64,000 nt of DNA from Corynebacterium ammoniagenes DSM 20306 (GCF_001941425.1 NZ_CP009244.1:2418001-2482000), one strand, 5' to 3'. Shown: positions 45,857 through 55,821, counted from the first letter of the stretch. The notes: generated by a model not told the origin, from the sequence alone. Numbers and translations: made by a program.

Positions 45857-46570
45857 CTAGTTCTCAGTAAGAATAATAGTGATGCCATCGCGGGTTTCAT
45901 CCGGCAAGATATTGGAGTTTTCGCGGGCAACGCCGTCGTATTCATCGGCAAGCTCACGCGCTACCTGCTCGGCATCTGCCTTGCCCTTCGGGAAGAACAC
46001 GGTGGTCTCCGGCAAGATTTCCTCGGAGAAGTTACCGACCTCGCCCAGCTCGCGGCCATCGGCGCGCAAACGATCTGCAACATCGGCAGCAAGGCCTTGG
46101 GTCATGGAGTTATTTAGCACGTTAATCTTCAGCGGTGCCGCCGGTGCAGCATTGCCGGAGCCACCGCTTGTCGATGCCCCCTTCGTATCCGCCTCGCGCG
46201 CCTCCGGGCGCTCAGGCGCAGGCTTTGCCTCGTCGCGCTTTTCGGCATCCTGCTCAGGCTTATCAGCATCATCTGCCGGTGGTGCTACATCCGTGGACTG
46301 CTCCGCGGTATCAGCGCCAACGGTGCCCGGCTCCTGCTCACCAGCTTGGTTGGATCCGGCAGAATCAGTCTGCTCGCTGGTATTCTGCGAGGCCTGATCA
46401 GAGCTGTCATCTTGAGTAAAGGCATATAAAGCCCACAGGCCAAACATGACTGCGACGGCGATAAGAACCATCGCAAAGCCACGCAGCGGCAACGTGGTGC
46501 CCGCTGCAGCACCTTTGTCGGCGGATTGGGTAGCTTCGTTCTCTGAATTATCTACAGTCTCATTAGTCAC
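45857..46570 (-). CDS. LytR_C-domain membrane protein
   Basis: A 237-residue protein with a short cytoplasmic N-terminus, one transmembrane helix (about 30-52, GFAMVLIAVAVMFGLWALYAF), a long acidic Pro/Glu/Asp-rich extracytoplasmic linker, and a C-terminal LytR_C domain (about 147-237, starting LKINVLNNSM). LytR_C domains are linked to cell-wall assembly, but this protein lacks the catalytic LCP domain. The GTG at 46570 was chosen: it lies 10 nt after the DUF3263 stop with a GAGGAA upstream, whereas the longer frame would overlap that gene entirely. Confidence 0.8.
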   Translation of the reverse strand: MTNETVDNSENEATQSADKGAAAGTTLPLRGFAMVLIAVAVMFGLWALYAFTQDDSSDQASQNTSEQTDSAGSNQAGEQEPGTVGADTAEQSTDVAPPADDADKPEQDAEKRDEAKPAPERPEAREADTKGASTSGGSGNAAPAAPLKINVLNNSMTQGLAADVADRLRADGRELGEVGNFSEEILPETTVFFPKGKADAEQVARELADEYDGVARENSNILPDETRDGITIILTEN

Positions 46571-46580
46571 ACCAGTAACA

Positions 46581-46868
46581 CTAGTGTTCCTCGTCGGGGT
46601 TTCCGTGCGCGGCGCGCCGAATTTCTTCGCGTTCTCCACGTTTTCGCAACAGCCGCTTGACCAACACGGGGTTATACGCCAACGCGGCAGGCAATTCGAC
46701 AATCACGTTGAGCCGTTGGTGATAGCGCACCGGGGAAATATCCAGCTCGGCGCGAATCGCTTTTTCTTTCAATGCGATGGCTTTGGGCGCGTGCGCCTCA
46801 AAATCCAGGATCTGCTGATCCATCTCGCTCAATTCTTCAAGCCCGTTGCCCTCGCCTGCACTAGTCAT
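46581..46868 (-). CDS. DUF3263 protein
   Basis: A 95-residue actinobacterial protein of family DUF3263. Core motifs are [20 protein letters not shown] and [17 protein letters not shown], which look like a helix-turn-helix, followed by a basic [18 protein letters not shown] tail. It is probably a small DNA-binding protein; function unknown. The ATG at 46868 is only 16 bp from the divergent def start. It is cotranscribed with the LytR_C gene. Confidence 0.8.
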   Translation of the reverse strand: MTSAGEGNGLEELSEMDQQILDFEAHAPKAIALKEKAIRAELDISPVRYHQRLNVIVELPAALAYNPVLVKRLLRKRGEREEIRRAAHGNPDEEH

Positions 46869-46884
46869 GCTTAAACTGTATTCC
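46869..46884. promoter_or_regulatory. Compact divergent promoter of def and the DUF3263 gene
   Basis: Only 16 bp separate the two ATGs. On the plus strand TAAACT (46872-46877) lies 7 nt before the def ATG; on the minus strand TACAGT (46880-46875) lies 6 nt before the DUF3263 ATG. Two overlapping -10-like elements and no Shine-Dalgarno suggest two leaderless transcripts, with -35 regions inside the opposite coding sequence. No good -35 is seen on either strand. Confidence 0.45.
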
Positions 46885-47475
46885 ATGACTATCCGCGCAA
46901 TTGTGATCCACGGCGACCCTGTCCTTCATAACCCCACTGAACCGGTCACCGAGGCGATCGATTCCCCCGAATTGCAGACCCTCATTGCAGACATGTGTGA
47001 AACCATGGCTGCCGCGCATGGGGTGGGCTTGGCGGCAAACCAGGTGGGCATCGCCAAGCGTTTGTTTGTCTATGACTGCCCGGACGATGACGGCCACATG
47101 CACAAAGGCTGCATTATCAACCCGGTGCTGGAAACCTCCGAAATCCCAGAGACCATGCCTGCCGATGACGGCTCCGATGACGAAGGCTGCCTATCTGTGC
47201 CCGGGGAAGGTTTTCCCACCGGCCGCGCGGACTGGGCAAAGGTCACCGGGCTGAATGAAAAAGGCGAGGACATCGAAGTCGAAGGCACCGGCTTTTTCGC
47301 CCGCTGCTTGCAGCACGAGGTCGGACACCTCGATGGCATCGTCTACACCGACACTTTAATTGGCCGTAATAAGCGCGCTGCGAAAAAGACCATCAAAGCC
47401 AATGGCTGGAATGTCCCGGGGCTAACCTGGATGCCCGGGGAAGATACCGACCCATTTGGCCACGACGACGAATAA
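46885..47475 (+). CDS. def: Peptide deformylase
   Basis: Removes the formyl group from nascent proteins. All three motifs are present in 196 residues: [12 protein letters not shown] (about 41-52), EGCLSVPGE (about 96-104) and QHEVGHLDG with the metal-binding HExxH (about 141-149). A short acidic insert (PADDGSDDE) precedes motif 2. The start is ATG 46885, beginning [15 protein letters not shown]. Confidence 0.94.
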   Translation: MTIRAIVIHGDPVLHNPTEPVTEAIDSPELQTLIADMCETMAAAHGVGLAANQVGIAKRLFVYDCPDDDGHMHKGCIINPVLETSEIPETMPADDGSDDEGCLSVPGEGFPTGRADWAKVTGLNEKGEDIEVEGTGFFARCLQHEVGHLDGIVYTDTLIGRNKRAAKKTIKANGWNVPGLTWMPGEDTDPFGHDDE

Positions 47476-47490
47476 GGCGATACCGCAATT

Positions 47491-48459
47491 ATGGCTAAGG
47501 CATTTCGCTCCGACCCCATCACTATCAATGACCGCGTGGTTGCGCGCCGAACCTTTCAAGGCGGCGGGCACAGCGACGTGATCGGTCATGTCATGGCCTT
47601 AGAACCCTTGACCATCCGCCCGCAGATGGTGGGCGGATATCCGTCCGTGCTGCCGGAGGTGGTCATTCCCGCCGAGGAGCTGTATATCGTTAAAAAGCTC
47701 TCGCCGCGCACGGTGCGAAATTCTGATATCCGCCACGTCGAAGTCGCCTCCGCCAAGTCTTATCCCGGCCACACCGACCAGTGGACGTCTAATGGCCAGT
47801 GGCTGATGCGCGCCGGCGACGGCACGACCTTGCGCACTAATTCCGCTATCCCGCTGGGCCCCTCCGCCGGTTTCGAGCCCGCGCCGCTGGCAGAGCTGAC
47901 GACTTTTTACTCCAGCCGCAATCTCCCCTGCTTGCTGCTGGTGCCAGAGCGCATTGGTAATTCCGCGTTGAAAATTCCGCATGCCCATGTGGATGTGGAA
48001 AAAATCGTCATGACCCGCGATCTGGCCGAGCTTGAGGACATCCAGCCCTACCTCGATGAAAAACTCGAGGTCGACATCGCTGCCAGCCCCACGCCTGAGT
48101 GGCTGGAGCTATCGGACCACGCAGATACTGACCTCGCTGTGCCTTCGCTTGTCGATGCCCCCCTCGCCTTTTTCACCACTCCCCTGGGAGCAGTGCTGCG
48201 CGCGACCATCACGGAGTCCGAAAACGGCACCAAGTGGTTGGGTATTGCGTGCGTGAAAGTGAGCGAATCCGCGCGTCGTCAGCGCTTAGCGGCACGCCTG
48301 GTGGCTGCGGCGATGGCCTGGGGCCAGGCCGCTGGCGCGGAGAAAGCCTACCTGCAAGTCAGCGTGGGAAATGATGCCGCGGTAGCACTGTATGAAAAAT
48401 TGGGGATGCTCGAGCACCACCGGCATCGCTATCTGAAAGTTATTCCAGGTAATCTATAA
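47491..48459 (+). CDS. GNAT-family N-acetyltransferase with N-terminal extension
   Basis: A 322-residue protein. The C-terminal GNAT domain (about 225-322) has the acetyl-CoA loop SARRQRLAARLVAAAMAWG and the end VGNDAAVALYEKLGMLEHHRHRYL. The N-terminal half (about 1-210) includes a small beta domain (RRTFQGGGHSDVIGHVMAL) seen in actinobacterial homologues of unknown role. Note the loop reads R-R-Q-R-L-A rather than the more common Q-x-x-G-x-G/A. Substrate unknown. It lies between def and xth in a likely operon. Confidence 0.8.
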   Translation: MAKAFRSDPITINDRVVARRTFQGGGHSDVIGHVMALEPLTIRPQMVGGYPSVLPEVVIPAEELYIVKKLSPRTVRNSDIRHVEVASAKSYPGHTDQWTSNGQWLMRAGDGTTLRTNSAIPLGPSAGFEPAPLAELTTFYSSRNLPCLLLVPERIGNSALKIPHAHVDVEKIVMTRDLAELEDIQPYLDEKLEVDIAASPTPEWLELSDHADTDLAVPSLVDAPLAFFTTPLGAVLRATITESENGTKWLGIACVKVSESARRQRLAARLVAAAMAWGQAAGAEKAYLQVSVGNDAAVALYEKLGMLEHHRHRYLKVIPGNL

Positions 48460-48462
48460 ACC

Positions 48463-49272
48463 ATGCGGATAGCCACGTGGAATATTAACTCGGTACGCAC
48501 TCGCGGCGAGCGAGCGCTGAACTTGATGGACAAGCACGACATCGATGTCCTGTGCCTGCAAGAAACCAAGGTCGCTGATGATAAATTCCCGCGCGAACTG
48601 TTTGAAGATGCCGGCTACCACGTCGTATTCCACGGCTTAAACCAGTGGAACGGGGTAGCCATCGTCAGCCGCGAGGAACCGAGCGAAGTCATCACGGGTT
48701 TTCCTGAACAACCCGGCTACCACAATGATGAGGACAAAGAACAAGCGCCTGAGGCCCGTGCTTTGGGCGCGGTGATTCGCAATGTCGAAATCTGGTCACT
48801 CTATGTCCCCAATGGCCGCGAAATCACCCAGCGGCACTATGATTATAAATTAGATTTCCTCTATGCTCTTGCCCGCTACGCCGAGGGCAAAAAGCGCGAG
48901 AAATTGCTGTTGACCGGTGATTTCAACATCGCCCCACGCAATGAGGATGTCTGGGACTTAGAGCTGTTTCGCGGCAAGACGCACGTCACCGAACCCGAGC
49001 GCGCCGCTTTCCAGCGCTTGGAAGAAGCAGGTCTAGAAGAAGTCACCCGACAGTACACTGAAAAGGACCGCTGGACTTATTTCGATTACAAATCCATGCG
49101 CTTTCAAAAAGATGAAGGCATGCGCATCGACTTTCAGATGGCGACCAAGTCGCTGGCAGAGAAAGTCACCGGCGCGGGCCTAGACCGAAAAGAACGCGCG
49201 GAAAAAGGCACCTCTGACCATCTTTTGCTGTGGGCTGATTTTGACCTGCCTGATTTCGACTCTGTTCGTTAA
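48463..49272 (+). CDS. xth: Exodeoxyribonuclease III / AP endonuclease
   Basis: A 269-residue Mg-dependent DNA repair nuclease of the ExoIII/EEP fold: ATWNINSVRTR (N-terminal Asn), LQETKVADDKFP (catalytic Glu, about 36), YVPNG, GDFNIAPRNEDVWD (Asp/Asn, about 150) and the C-terminal TSDHLLLW (Asp-His). It acts at abasic sites. It starts 3 nt after the GNAT gene. Confidence 0.94.
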   Translation: MRIATWNINSVRTRGERALNLMDKHDIDVLCLQETKVADDKFPRELFEDAGYHVVFHGLNQWNGVAIVSREEPSEVITGFPEQPGYHNDEDKEQAPEARALGAVIRNVEIWSLYVPNGREITQRHYDYKLDFLYALARYAEGKKREKLLLTGDFNIAPRNEDVWDLELFRGKTHVTEPERAAFQRLEEAGLEEVTRQYTEKDRWTYFDYKSMRFQKDEGMRIDFQMATKSLAEKVTGAGLDRKERAEKGTSDHLLLWADFDLPDFDSVR

Positions 49273-49281
49273 CCCAGCTTC

Positions 49282-50784
49282 ATGACCTTATCTTTAGACC
49301 TCAGCTTCTGGCAGGCCGCGTTTTTCATCCTGGATTACGCCATCAAGATCTTTGCCATCGGCTTTGTCCCTGAAGGCCGCCGCCCGTCGTCATCGACCGC
49401 CTGGTTGCTGGCAATTTTGCTGCTGCCATTTATCGGCCTGCCGCTGTTTTTGCTCATGGGCTCGCCCCAAATCAACCGGCGCCGCCACCGCATCCAGCAA
49501 GAAGCGGATGATGCCATCGACGACGCGCACAGCGACGTTCCCGACCACCCCTTTGAACACCTTGAGCCCGAAGTCGAATCCATCATCAAGCTCAACCGCC
49601 ACCTCACCGGCTTTCCCGCGGTGGTCGGGCATAACCTTGGTATTCACGCGGACTATAAAAAATGCATCCAAGCCATGGCCGATGCCATCGACCAGGCCGA
49701 GCGCTACGTCTACGTCGAAATTTACATCACCAGCTGGGACGAGACCACTGACCCGTTCTTCCAGGCCTTAGCGCGCGCCCGCCAGCGCGGCGTGGAAGTA
49801 AAGTTCCTCTTCGATCAGATCGGCAGCTTCAAATACAAGGGCTATCGCACCCTGGGCAAAAGGCTCAGCGCCATTGACGTGGACTGGCGGCTGATGTTGC
49901 CACTGCAGATTCACAAATTCCGCTTTCGCCGCCCGGATCTCCGCAATCACCGCAAGATGGTCATCATCGACGGTAAACGCGGCTTTATCGGCTCCTTGAA
50001 CCTGATTAAGCGCGAGTATAAAACCACCGACCGCGCGTGGATTGACTACATGGTGGAGCTCACCGGCCCCATAGTGGTCTCTTTGCAGGCTGTGTTCGCC
50101 GTGGACTGGTACACCGAATCCGGCGAGTACATCGAAATGCTCACCGAACTAGAAGATTCCGGCCAAGAACCCGACTCCAACTATCTCCAGCTCATTCCCT
50201 CCGGCCCGGGCTATACCACCGAGCCGAATTTGCGCATGTTCACCTCGCTGATTCACCACGCGAAGAGCCGGCTTATCATTTGCTCACCGTATTTCGTCCC
50301 CGATGAATCCCTTCTTGATGCCGTGACCACCGCCGCCTACCGCGGCGTGCGCGTGGAGTTATATGTCTCCCAGCGCGCCGACCAATTTGTGGTCGACCAC
50401 TCGCAATCGTCGTACTACCAGGCGCTACTGGAAGCTGGCATCTACATTTATCAATTCCCCAAGCCCTTCGTGCTGCACTCGAAGTTCGTGCTCGCCGATC
50501 CCGACGCCGGCCGCGCCGACCCCGAGGAAACCGAGGAAGGCATCCGTCTCAAGTCCCACCCACTGGCGGCTTTCGGCTCCTCCAACCTGGATATGCGCTC
50601 GTTTGGCCTCAACTACGAATCCACCATGTTGGTCACCCAAGGTAATTTGATCACCGAGTTCAATGAGCTCGCCGCCAACTACCGTGCCGTCTCGCACGAG
50701 CTGACTTTGGAAGAGTGGAATAAGCGCGGATTTTTCCGCCGCTATATCGACAATGTCATGCGGCTTACCTCCGCGCTGCAGTAG
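49282..50784 (+). CDS. cls: Cardiolipin synthase, phospholipase D type
   Basis: A 500-residue membrane enzyme joining phosphatidyl groups to make cardiolipin. Two N-terminal helices (about 9-28 and 36-57) are followed by two PLD motifs: NHRKMVIIDGKRGFIGSLN (H-x-K-x4-D, about 222) and LHSKFVLADPD, with GSSNLDMRS completing it (about 396-438). The second motif is interrupted by an unusual acidic insert of about 25 residues. Its stop is 1 bp from that of the converging MFS gene. Confidence 0.93.
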   Translation: MTLSLDLSFWQAAFFILDYAIKIFAIGFVPEGRRPSSSTAWLLAILLLPFIGLPLFLLMGSPQINRRRHRIQQEADDAIDDAHSDVPDHPFEHLEPEVESIIKLNRHLTGFPAVVGHNLGIHADYKKCIQAMADAIDQAERYVYVEIYITSWDETTDPFFQALARARQRGVEVKFLFDQIGSFKYKGYRTLGKRLSAIDVDWRLMLPLQIHKFRFRRPDLRNHRKMVIIDGKRGFIGSLNLIKREYKTTDRAWIDYMVELTGPIVVSLQAVFAVDWYTESGEYIEMLTELEDSGQEPDSNYLQLIPSGPGYTTEPNLRMFTSLIHHAKSRLIICSPYFVPDESLLDAVTTAAYRGVRVELYVSQRADQFVVDHSQSSYYQALLEAGIYIYQFPKPFVLHSKFVLADPDAGRADPEETEEGIRLKSHPLAAFGSSNLDMRSFGLNYESTMLVTQGNLITEFNELAANYRAVSHELTLEEWNKRGFFRRYIDNVMRLTSALQ

Positions 50785-50785
50785 G

Positions 50786-51958
50786 TTAATCAGCGTCGAA
50801 TCCGCGCGTGGCCGCCAGTAGGCCGGTCGCCGAAATCGCGATGCACACCGTCATGCCCACCGACATCGTCATCGCAGTATTGCCGCCCAGACCCATCAAC
50901 GGCCCCACGGCAGCCGCAAGCACGGACTGCCCAAAGCCCATAATGGCTGTCACCGACCCGGCGCGCTCGCGCATCAGGCCCGTGGCCATCGCCGTGGAAT
51001 TTCCCATGATGACACCATTGGGAGAAATACACAGCAGCAGCGCCAACATCAGCCAGCCCACCCCAGCGCCGGAGAAAACCAGCACCAGCAGCAGCACATT
51101 GCCGACAACAGACAGGCTGAGCCCGCCGAGCACCATGGTCTTGGTTCCTAGCTTGTCGATGTAGCGTGAGTTGATAAAACTGCCCACACACATACCCAGC
51201 GCGTTGAGCGCAAACACGGCAGCATAGGCCCGTGGACTTAAGCCGAATTCGTGTTGGAAGACAAACGACGAGGCAGCGATGTAGCAAAACATCGATGCAA
51301 ACGCGAAGGCCATCGCGGTGAGAAATCCCCAAAAGCGCGGGCTTTTTAGCACGGTGGCGTAGTTGGTGAGCACGCGCCGGACAAAGCTATCACCCGCGGG
51401 GCTATTTCCGCCGGTTTCGGGAATGATGACCAGCACGACCAGCAGCTGCACCGCGTGCAGCCCGGTCAGCACCCAGTAGATTCCGCGCCAGCCGATGGGC
51501 TCAGCGAGCAGTCCACCAACGATCGGCGCGACCGCTGGGGCGATGGCCAAAATCGCCATGAGCATGGAATAGGTCTTTGCGGCTTCGCGTCCCGAAAGCA
51601 GGTCTGGGACCATCGCGCGGGAGAGCACCACGCACGCCCCGCCGCCCAGGCCTTGCAAAAAGCGCGCGGCCACGAAGATGGCGATGCTCGGTGACAGCGC
51701 TGCGATAGCCGATGCCACCAGCGCGACAATAGCACCGCCAATGAGCAGCCGGCGCCGGCCAATGACATCCGAAATCGGCCCCACCATCAACTGCCCTAAG
51801 GCCATGCCGACGAAGAAGCCGGATAAGGTCAGCTGCACGACCGAATCAGGGGCGTTAAATTCGGCTCCCACCGCCGGCAAGGTGGGAAGGTACATATCCG
51901 TTGCAAAAGGCGCTGTTGCGGACAACAGCGCCAATGCGAGAAGTAAAGAAACGGCCAT
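50786..51958 (-). CDS. MFS drug-resistance transporter (Bcr/CflA type)
   Basis: A 390-residue, 12-helix major-facilitator exporter. It begins with the Bcr/CflA-like ATDMYLPTLPAV in helix 1 and has GQLMVGPISDVIGRRRLLIGG (motif A, about 57-76) and a helix-4 RFLQGLGGGACVVLSRAMV. Probably a proton-driven drug or metabolite efflux pump. The ATG follows the ABC permease stop immediately (TAGATG), so it is in the same operon as the ABC exporter. Confidence 0.9.
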   Translation of the reverse strand: MAVSLLLALALLSATAPFATDMYLPTLPAVGAEFNAPDSVVQLTLSGFFVGMALGQLMVGPISDVIGRRRLLIGGAIVALVASAIAALSPSIAIFVAARFLQGLGGGACVVLSRAMVPDLLSGREAAKTYSMLMAILAIAPAVAPIVGGLLAEPIGWRGIYWVLTGLHAVQLLVVLVIIPETGGNSPAGDSFVRRVLTNYATVLKSPRFWGFLTAMAFAFASMFCYIAASSFVFQHEFGLSPRAYAAVFALNALGMCVGSFINSRYIDKLGTKTMVLGGLSLSVVGNVLLLVLVFSGAGVGWLMLALLLCISPNGVIMGNSTAMATGLMRERAGSVTAIMGFGQSVLAAAVGPLMGLGGNTAMTMSVGMTVCIAISATGLLAATRGFDAD

Positions 51959-52723
51959 CTATGCGTCTCGTTTGACCAACATAACCACACCAATAATCCA
52001 GGCGACGACGGCCCAAACTGTAAAGACCAGCCCTGAACCGGCCACGGAATCCCATGGCGCGGCCGTGACATCGCCATCCATGATCCACGTGTTGAGAGCG
52101 GAAAATGGCATGTAGTGCACGATGTCCTCACCGATCTTCGGAATCATGGTGACCATGCTGTCGATGCCCAAGTACAAAATCAACGAAATCGCCACGGCAC
52201 CGGTGGTCTGCCGCATAATCAGGCCCAACCCCTGGCTGAAGATCACCAGCAGCAGCATGCCCAGCGGGAAGACCCACAGCGCGCGCTTGGTGAAATCATC
52301 AAAGATTTCAAAATTCTCGCCCATCTGCCCATCTAGCGTCAGCTTGGCAACCGCCAAGTTAGCCAAAATCCCGACGACGACCAACACCGCTGCAATCACG
52401 GCGTACATAATGGCTTTCACGGTCGCGACCATGGCACGGTTTTGCGTGGCCATATACGTATTGGTCTGCACCGCAAAGCGATATTCCGTGGTGACAACCA
52501 TGACGGCTTGGATGAGCAACACCGGCATCGCCAAGCTGTAGACACCCGTAAGCAAGGCATTCGGCGGCAAAGGCAGCTGTTGTTCTGGCGGCTGCGAGTT
52601 CGTACTCAACGTCATCAGCAGCGTCCACCCGATGGACAGGAAGAAAAAGACTCCGGTGGTCCACCACACCGAGCGCGTGGTAAATAGCTTGGTCAGCTCG
52701 GAGCGAAAAGTATTAAGAAGCAT
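51959..52723 (-). CDS. ABC transporter permease (ABC-2 type)
   Basis: A 254-residue membrane subunit with six hydrophobic segments, of the ABC-2 exporter class. It begins MLLNTFRSELTKLFTTRSVWW, a common start of NatB/BcrB-like permeases. Its ATG overlaps the ATPase stop by 11 nt in another frame, so translation is coupled. Together with the ATPase it should export drugs, peptides or lipids; the substrate is unknown. Confidence 0.88.
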   Translation of the reverse strand: MLLNTFRSELTKLFTTRSVWWTTGVFFFLSIGWTLLMTLSTNSQPPEQQLPLPPNALLTGVYSLAMPVLLIQAVMVVTTEYRFAVQTNTYMATQNRAMVATVKAIMYAVIAAVLVVVGILANLAVAKLTLDGQMGENFEIFDDFTKRALWVFPLGMLLLVIFSQGLGLIMRQTTGAVAISLILYLGIDSMVTMIPKIGEDIVHYMPFSALNTWIMDGDVTAAPWDSVAGSGLVFTVWAVVAWIIGVVMLVKRDA

Positions 52724-53657
52724 CGGAGTCCTCTCCACGTGGAGCTTCAGCATGGTACTGCACGGAATCACTGGTCAGATCCATAAAGGCATCTTCCAAG
52801 GAGGCACGCTTGAGCGAGAGCTCAGTCAACGGCACCCCTACCGAATAGGCCAGGTTGCCGACATAATCCGTGGTTTGATCGCGAATCAGCAGCTGTTCGC
52901 GGCCTTCTTCATCATGCGTGGTGGAAAATTCAATATTGTCTTCTTCCAACGCCGCAGAAAACTCCGGCACGAAGTCCGTGCGCACCAAGACATTCGAGGC
53001 CGAGTGTTCTTTAACGAACTCATACGTCGGCTGGTCTGCAATCAGCTGGCCACGACCGATGACCACCAAGTGGTCCGCGGTCAGCGCCATCTCGGAGAGC
53101 AAGTGCGAGGAAATTAAGACCGAACGCCCCTCGGCCGCAAGCGCGCGGACCAACGAGCGCACCCAGCGAATACCTTCGGGGTCGAGGCCGTTGACGGGCT
53201 CATCCAAAATCAAAATCTCTGGATCGCCCAGCAAAGCACCGGCGAGGCCCAGGCGCTGGCCCATGCCCAAAGAAAAGCCGCCGGCATTTTTCTTGGCGAC
53301 CTCGCTCAAGCCCACCAGTTCCAGCACTTCCTTCACGCGCGAGGTCGGAATCCCGTTGGACTGCGCCATCCACTTCAGGTGCGCAGCGGCGGAGCGGTTC
53401 GGGTGCACGGCCTTGGCATCGAGCAAGCATCCGATGGTGCGCAGCGGATTTTTCAGCTTCGAGTAGGGCTTGCCGTGAATTAACGCGCTGCCTGCGGTGG
53501 GCTCATCAAGCCCGACGATCATGCGCATGGTCGTCGACTTGCCCGCACCGTTGGGACCCAAAAACCCAGTGACTTTCCCAGGCTTGACTTCAAAAGAGAG
53601 GTCATCAACCGCACGGACTGACTTATACTGTTTCGTCAATCCTTGAACTTCAATCAT
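52713..53657 (-). CDS. ABC transporter ATP-binding protein
   Basis: A 314-residue nucleotide-binding subunit of a CcmA/NatA-type exporter. Walker A GPNGAGKSTT (about 37), the signature FSLGMGQRLGLAG (about 132), Walker B ILILDEPVNGLDPEG and the switch His in LISSHLLSEM are all intact. A C-terminal region of about 90 residues follows, as in drug-export ATPases. The ATG at 53657 (MIEVQGL) is preferred over a GTG two codons upstream. First gene of the three-gene export operon. Confidence 0.92.
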   Translation of the reverse strand: MIEVQGLTKQYKSVRAVDDLSFEVKPGKVTGFLGPNGAGKSTTMRMIVGLDEPTAGSALIHGKPYSKLKNPLRTIGCLLDAKAVHPNRSAAAHLKWMAQSNGIPTSRVKEVLELVGLSEVAKKNAGGFSLGMGQRLGLAGALLGDPEILILDEPVNGLDPEGIRWVRSLVRALAAEGRSVLISSHLLSEMALTADHLVVIGRGQLIADQPTYEFVKEHSASNVLVRTDFVPEFSAALEEDNIEFSTTHDEEGREQLLIRDQTTDYVGNLAYSVGVPLTELSLKRASLEDAFMDLTSDSVQYHAEAPRGEDSDAS

Positions 53658-53714
53658 GCCCACAACGTTGCCATAAAATCGGCGACCATGACCGTTTGCC
53701 CCACCGAGACCCCC

Positions 53715-54230
53715 TTAAATTAACGGCTCAATCATCTCCCGGATCCTTGGCAAGGCCTGCCGAAACGGTGCAATCAGCGGCAGGTTTTCCAACTCCGCCA
53801 CCGGCACCCATCGCAACTCATACGATTCTTCATTTGCCGTGGTAGACAGCGTTTTTTCATGCTTTGTCCGCGCGATAACCGTGGTATAAGTCCATCCACC
53901 AGGCAACCCTGCGGCTGCTTCAAAAGGCCCGGAAGTTACTTCTGAGCCAACAACTTCGATGTGTTGTGGATCTATTGCGCACTCTTCTACCGTTTCGCGC
54001 ACTGCTGCCTCTTCGACGCTTTCATGAAGGTCGCGGGCGCCCCCGGGAATGCCCCACGTGTCACCAAAATTGGTCCACGCGGCACGGTGTTGCATCAGCA
54101 CCACAGGATGAGTTCCGTCTTGCGCCAACAGAAATAATCCTGCCGCGCCATAGCGCCCCCACATCCGAGCGCCACCCGGTCCTGCTGCCCAACCGTCACC
54201 GTTTGCTTGTAGCGATTCCCGTCCTGCCAT
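53715..54230 (-). CDS. NUDIX hydrolase
   Basis: A 171-residue NUDIX protein with the full box GGARDLHESVEEAAVRETVEEC (two halves: GGARDLHE at about 64-71 and RETVEEC at about 79-85). The substrate is not deducible; MutT-like nucleotide cleansing is the usual guess. The start MAGRESLQANG at 54230 is chosen from the domain boundary; the frame stays open for 31 more codons upstream. It is divergent from glnX by about 118 bp. Confidence 0.88.
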   Translation of the reverse strand: MAGRESLQANGDGWAAGPGGARMWGRYGAAGLFLLAQDGTHPVVLMQHRAAWTNFGDTWGIPGGARDLHESVEEAAVRETVEECAIDPQHIEVVGSEVTSGPFEAAAGLPGGWTYTTVIARTKHEKTLSTTANEESYELRWVPVAELENLPLIAPFRQALPRIREMIEPLI

Positions 54231-54348
54231 AGTTTTACATCCTACTCGACCAATCTCGCCGGCGAAGCAAGTCACATCAGCCCCATCTTTCACAATTTTT
54301 CGCACCCATGGGTAGAAGATCACACTTTGATTGCGTTAGTCTTAAGCA

Positions 54349-55820
54349 ATGGCCGGTCAACGGGATGTGCAGCTAGTAAACGAGGATTTCCCCTCTGCCG
54401 AATCCACTGATCCCGGCTCACAGGACCACTGGTTGGACGAGGTCACCGAACCGTCTAATCCTGTATTTAATCCCGCCACCCAATTCGCGTTGTCGACCTT
54501 CGCGGGCCCGGCGCGAATAATCCGCCGCATTTGGAATTTCATGACGACCACCCCTGGTCGCATGTTCGCCATCACCGTGGCGCTTTCCTTGGCCATCGCG
54601 GCCGCTGGCGTGTCGATGTCCAACTCCTCCGCCGAGCGCCAAGGCGACCTCGATCGGCTGCTGACGGTAACAGAACCCACTGCCAATGCCGCACATAACC
54701 TCTATACCTCGCTGTCACTGGCGGACACTGTGGCATCGACAGGCTTTGTGCAAGGTGGGGTGGAATCATCGCAAAGCAGGCAAAAATACAACGAGGCCAT
54801 CGACCGCGCCGCTGTCTCTGCGACCCAAGCTGTTCAAGGCGCTGGCACCGACGACCATGAAATCCGCCAGCTGGTCCGCTTTATCCAGCGTGAACTTCCG
54901 GTGTATACGGGCATGGTGGAAAATGCCCGCGCCAACCACCGCATGTCCAATGCCGTGTCTGCGGCGTATATGTCCAATGCCTCAGCGATTATGCGCGAGG
55001 AAATCCTCCCCGCTGCCTCGCGGCTATTTACTATTACCTCCAGCCGCGTGGCCGATGAACAGCGCAGCCTGACTGCACCGCAGTGGGTGCCGCTGTCCGG
55101 GCTGCTGGCTGCGGTCATTTTCTTGCTGCTTGCCCAATGGTGGCTGTGGCGGATTACCCGCCGCCGGCTCAATCGCGGGTTTGTGACTGCAACCTCGCTG
55201 ATGGCTTTGGCCATCATCTGGGTATCTTTGGCCAATATTGCGACCTGGACCGCGGGTTCGCAGGCTTTCGACGAGGCCTCTAGCCCCTGGAGCTCGCTGA
55301 CGACCTCCCGCATTGCCGCGCAGCAGGCGCGCACCACCGAAACCTTGGCGCTGGTACGCCGGGATTCCGAAGAGGACTCTGTGTCTTTTTCGCAGGTGGA
55401 ATCATCCATCCGCGAGGCGCTGGATGAGTTTGAAACGACCACGCCGATTACCACCGATAGCGAGGAGCTCACGAGCACCCAGGTGGCTATTAACACCGCG
55501 CGTGAATCCCTAGATGAATGGAGCACGTCGCACGAAGCGTTCGTCTCCGCGCTGCGCACTGGGCGCTACGACGCGGCTTTGCACCTGGCCACCGCGCCGA
55601 ACCCGGATGCGTCCGAGGAAGCCACGGCGGCGTCGGCTTTTAATGCTTTAGATAATGCCTTGACCAAGCTCATCGCTGATTCGCGCGAGACCATGCGTGC
55701 GTATATCTCCGATGGTTTAGCCGCGATGACCTTTGTGGCCTCGGCGGTGATGGTGCTTACGGTGCTGGCCATCTTTGCTGTGTGGTTGGGTATTCGTCCA
55801 CGATTGCAGGAGTACCTCTA

Positions 55821-55821
<1 letters not shown>
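54349..55821 (+). CDS. glnX: Four-helix membrane protein GlnX of the GlnH-PknG signalling unit
   Basis: A 490-residue protein with four membrane helices: about 72-90, 245-267, 277-302 and 455-484. The two extracytoplasmic segments (about 91-244 and 303-454) are helical and resemble the sensor regions of chemoreceptor-like proteins. In C. glutamicum and M. tuberculosis the gene precedes glnH and pknG and is thought to pass an amino-acid signal from the lipoprotein GlnH to the kinase PknG. A TAGTCT lies 6 nt before the ATG, so the operon may be leaderless. It overlaps glnH by 1 nt (TAATG). Confidence 0.88.
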
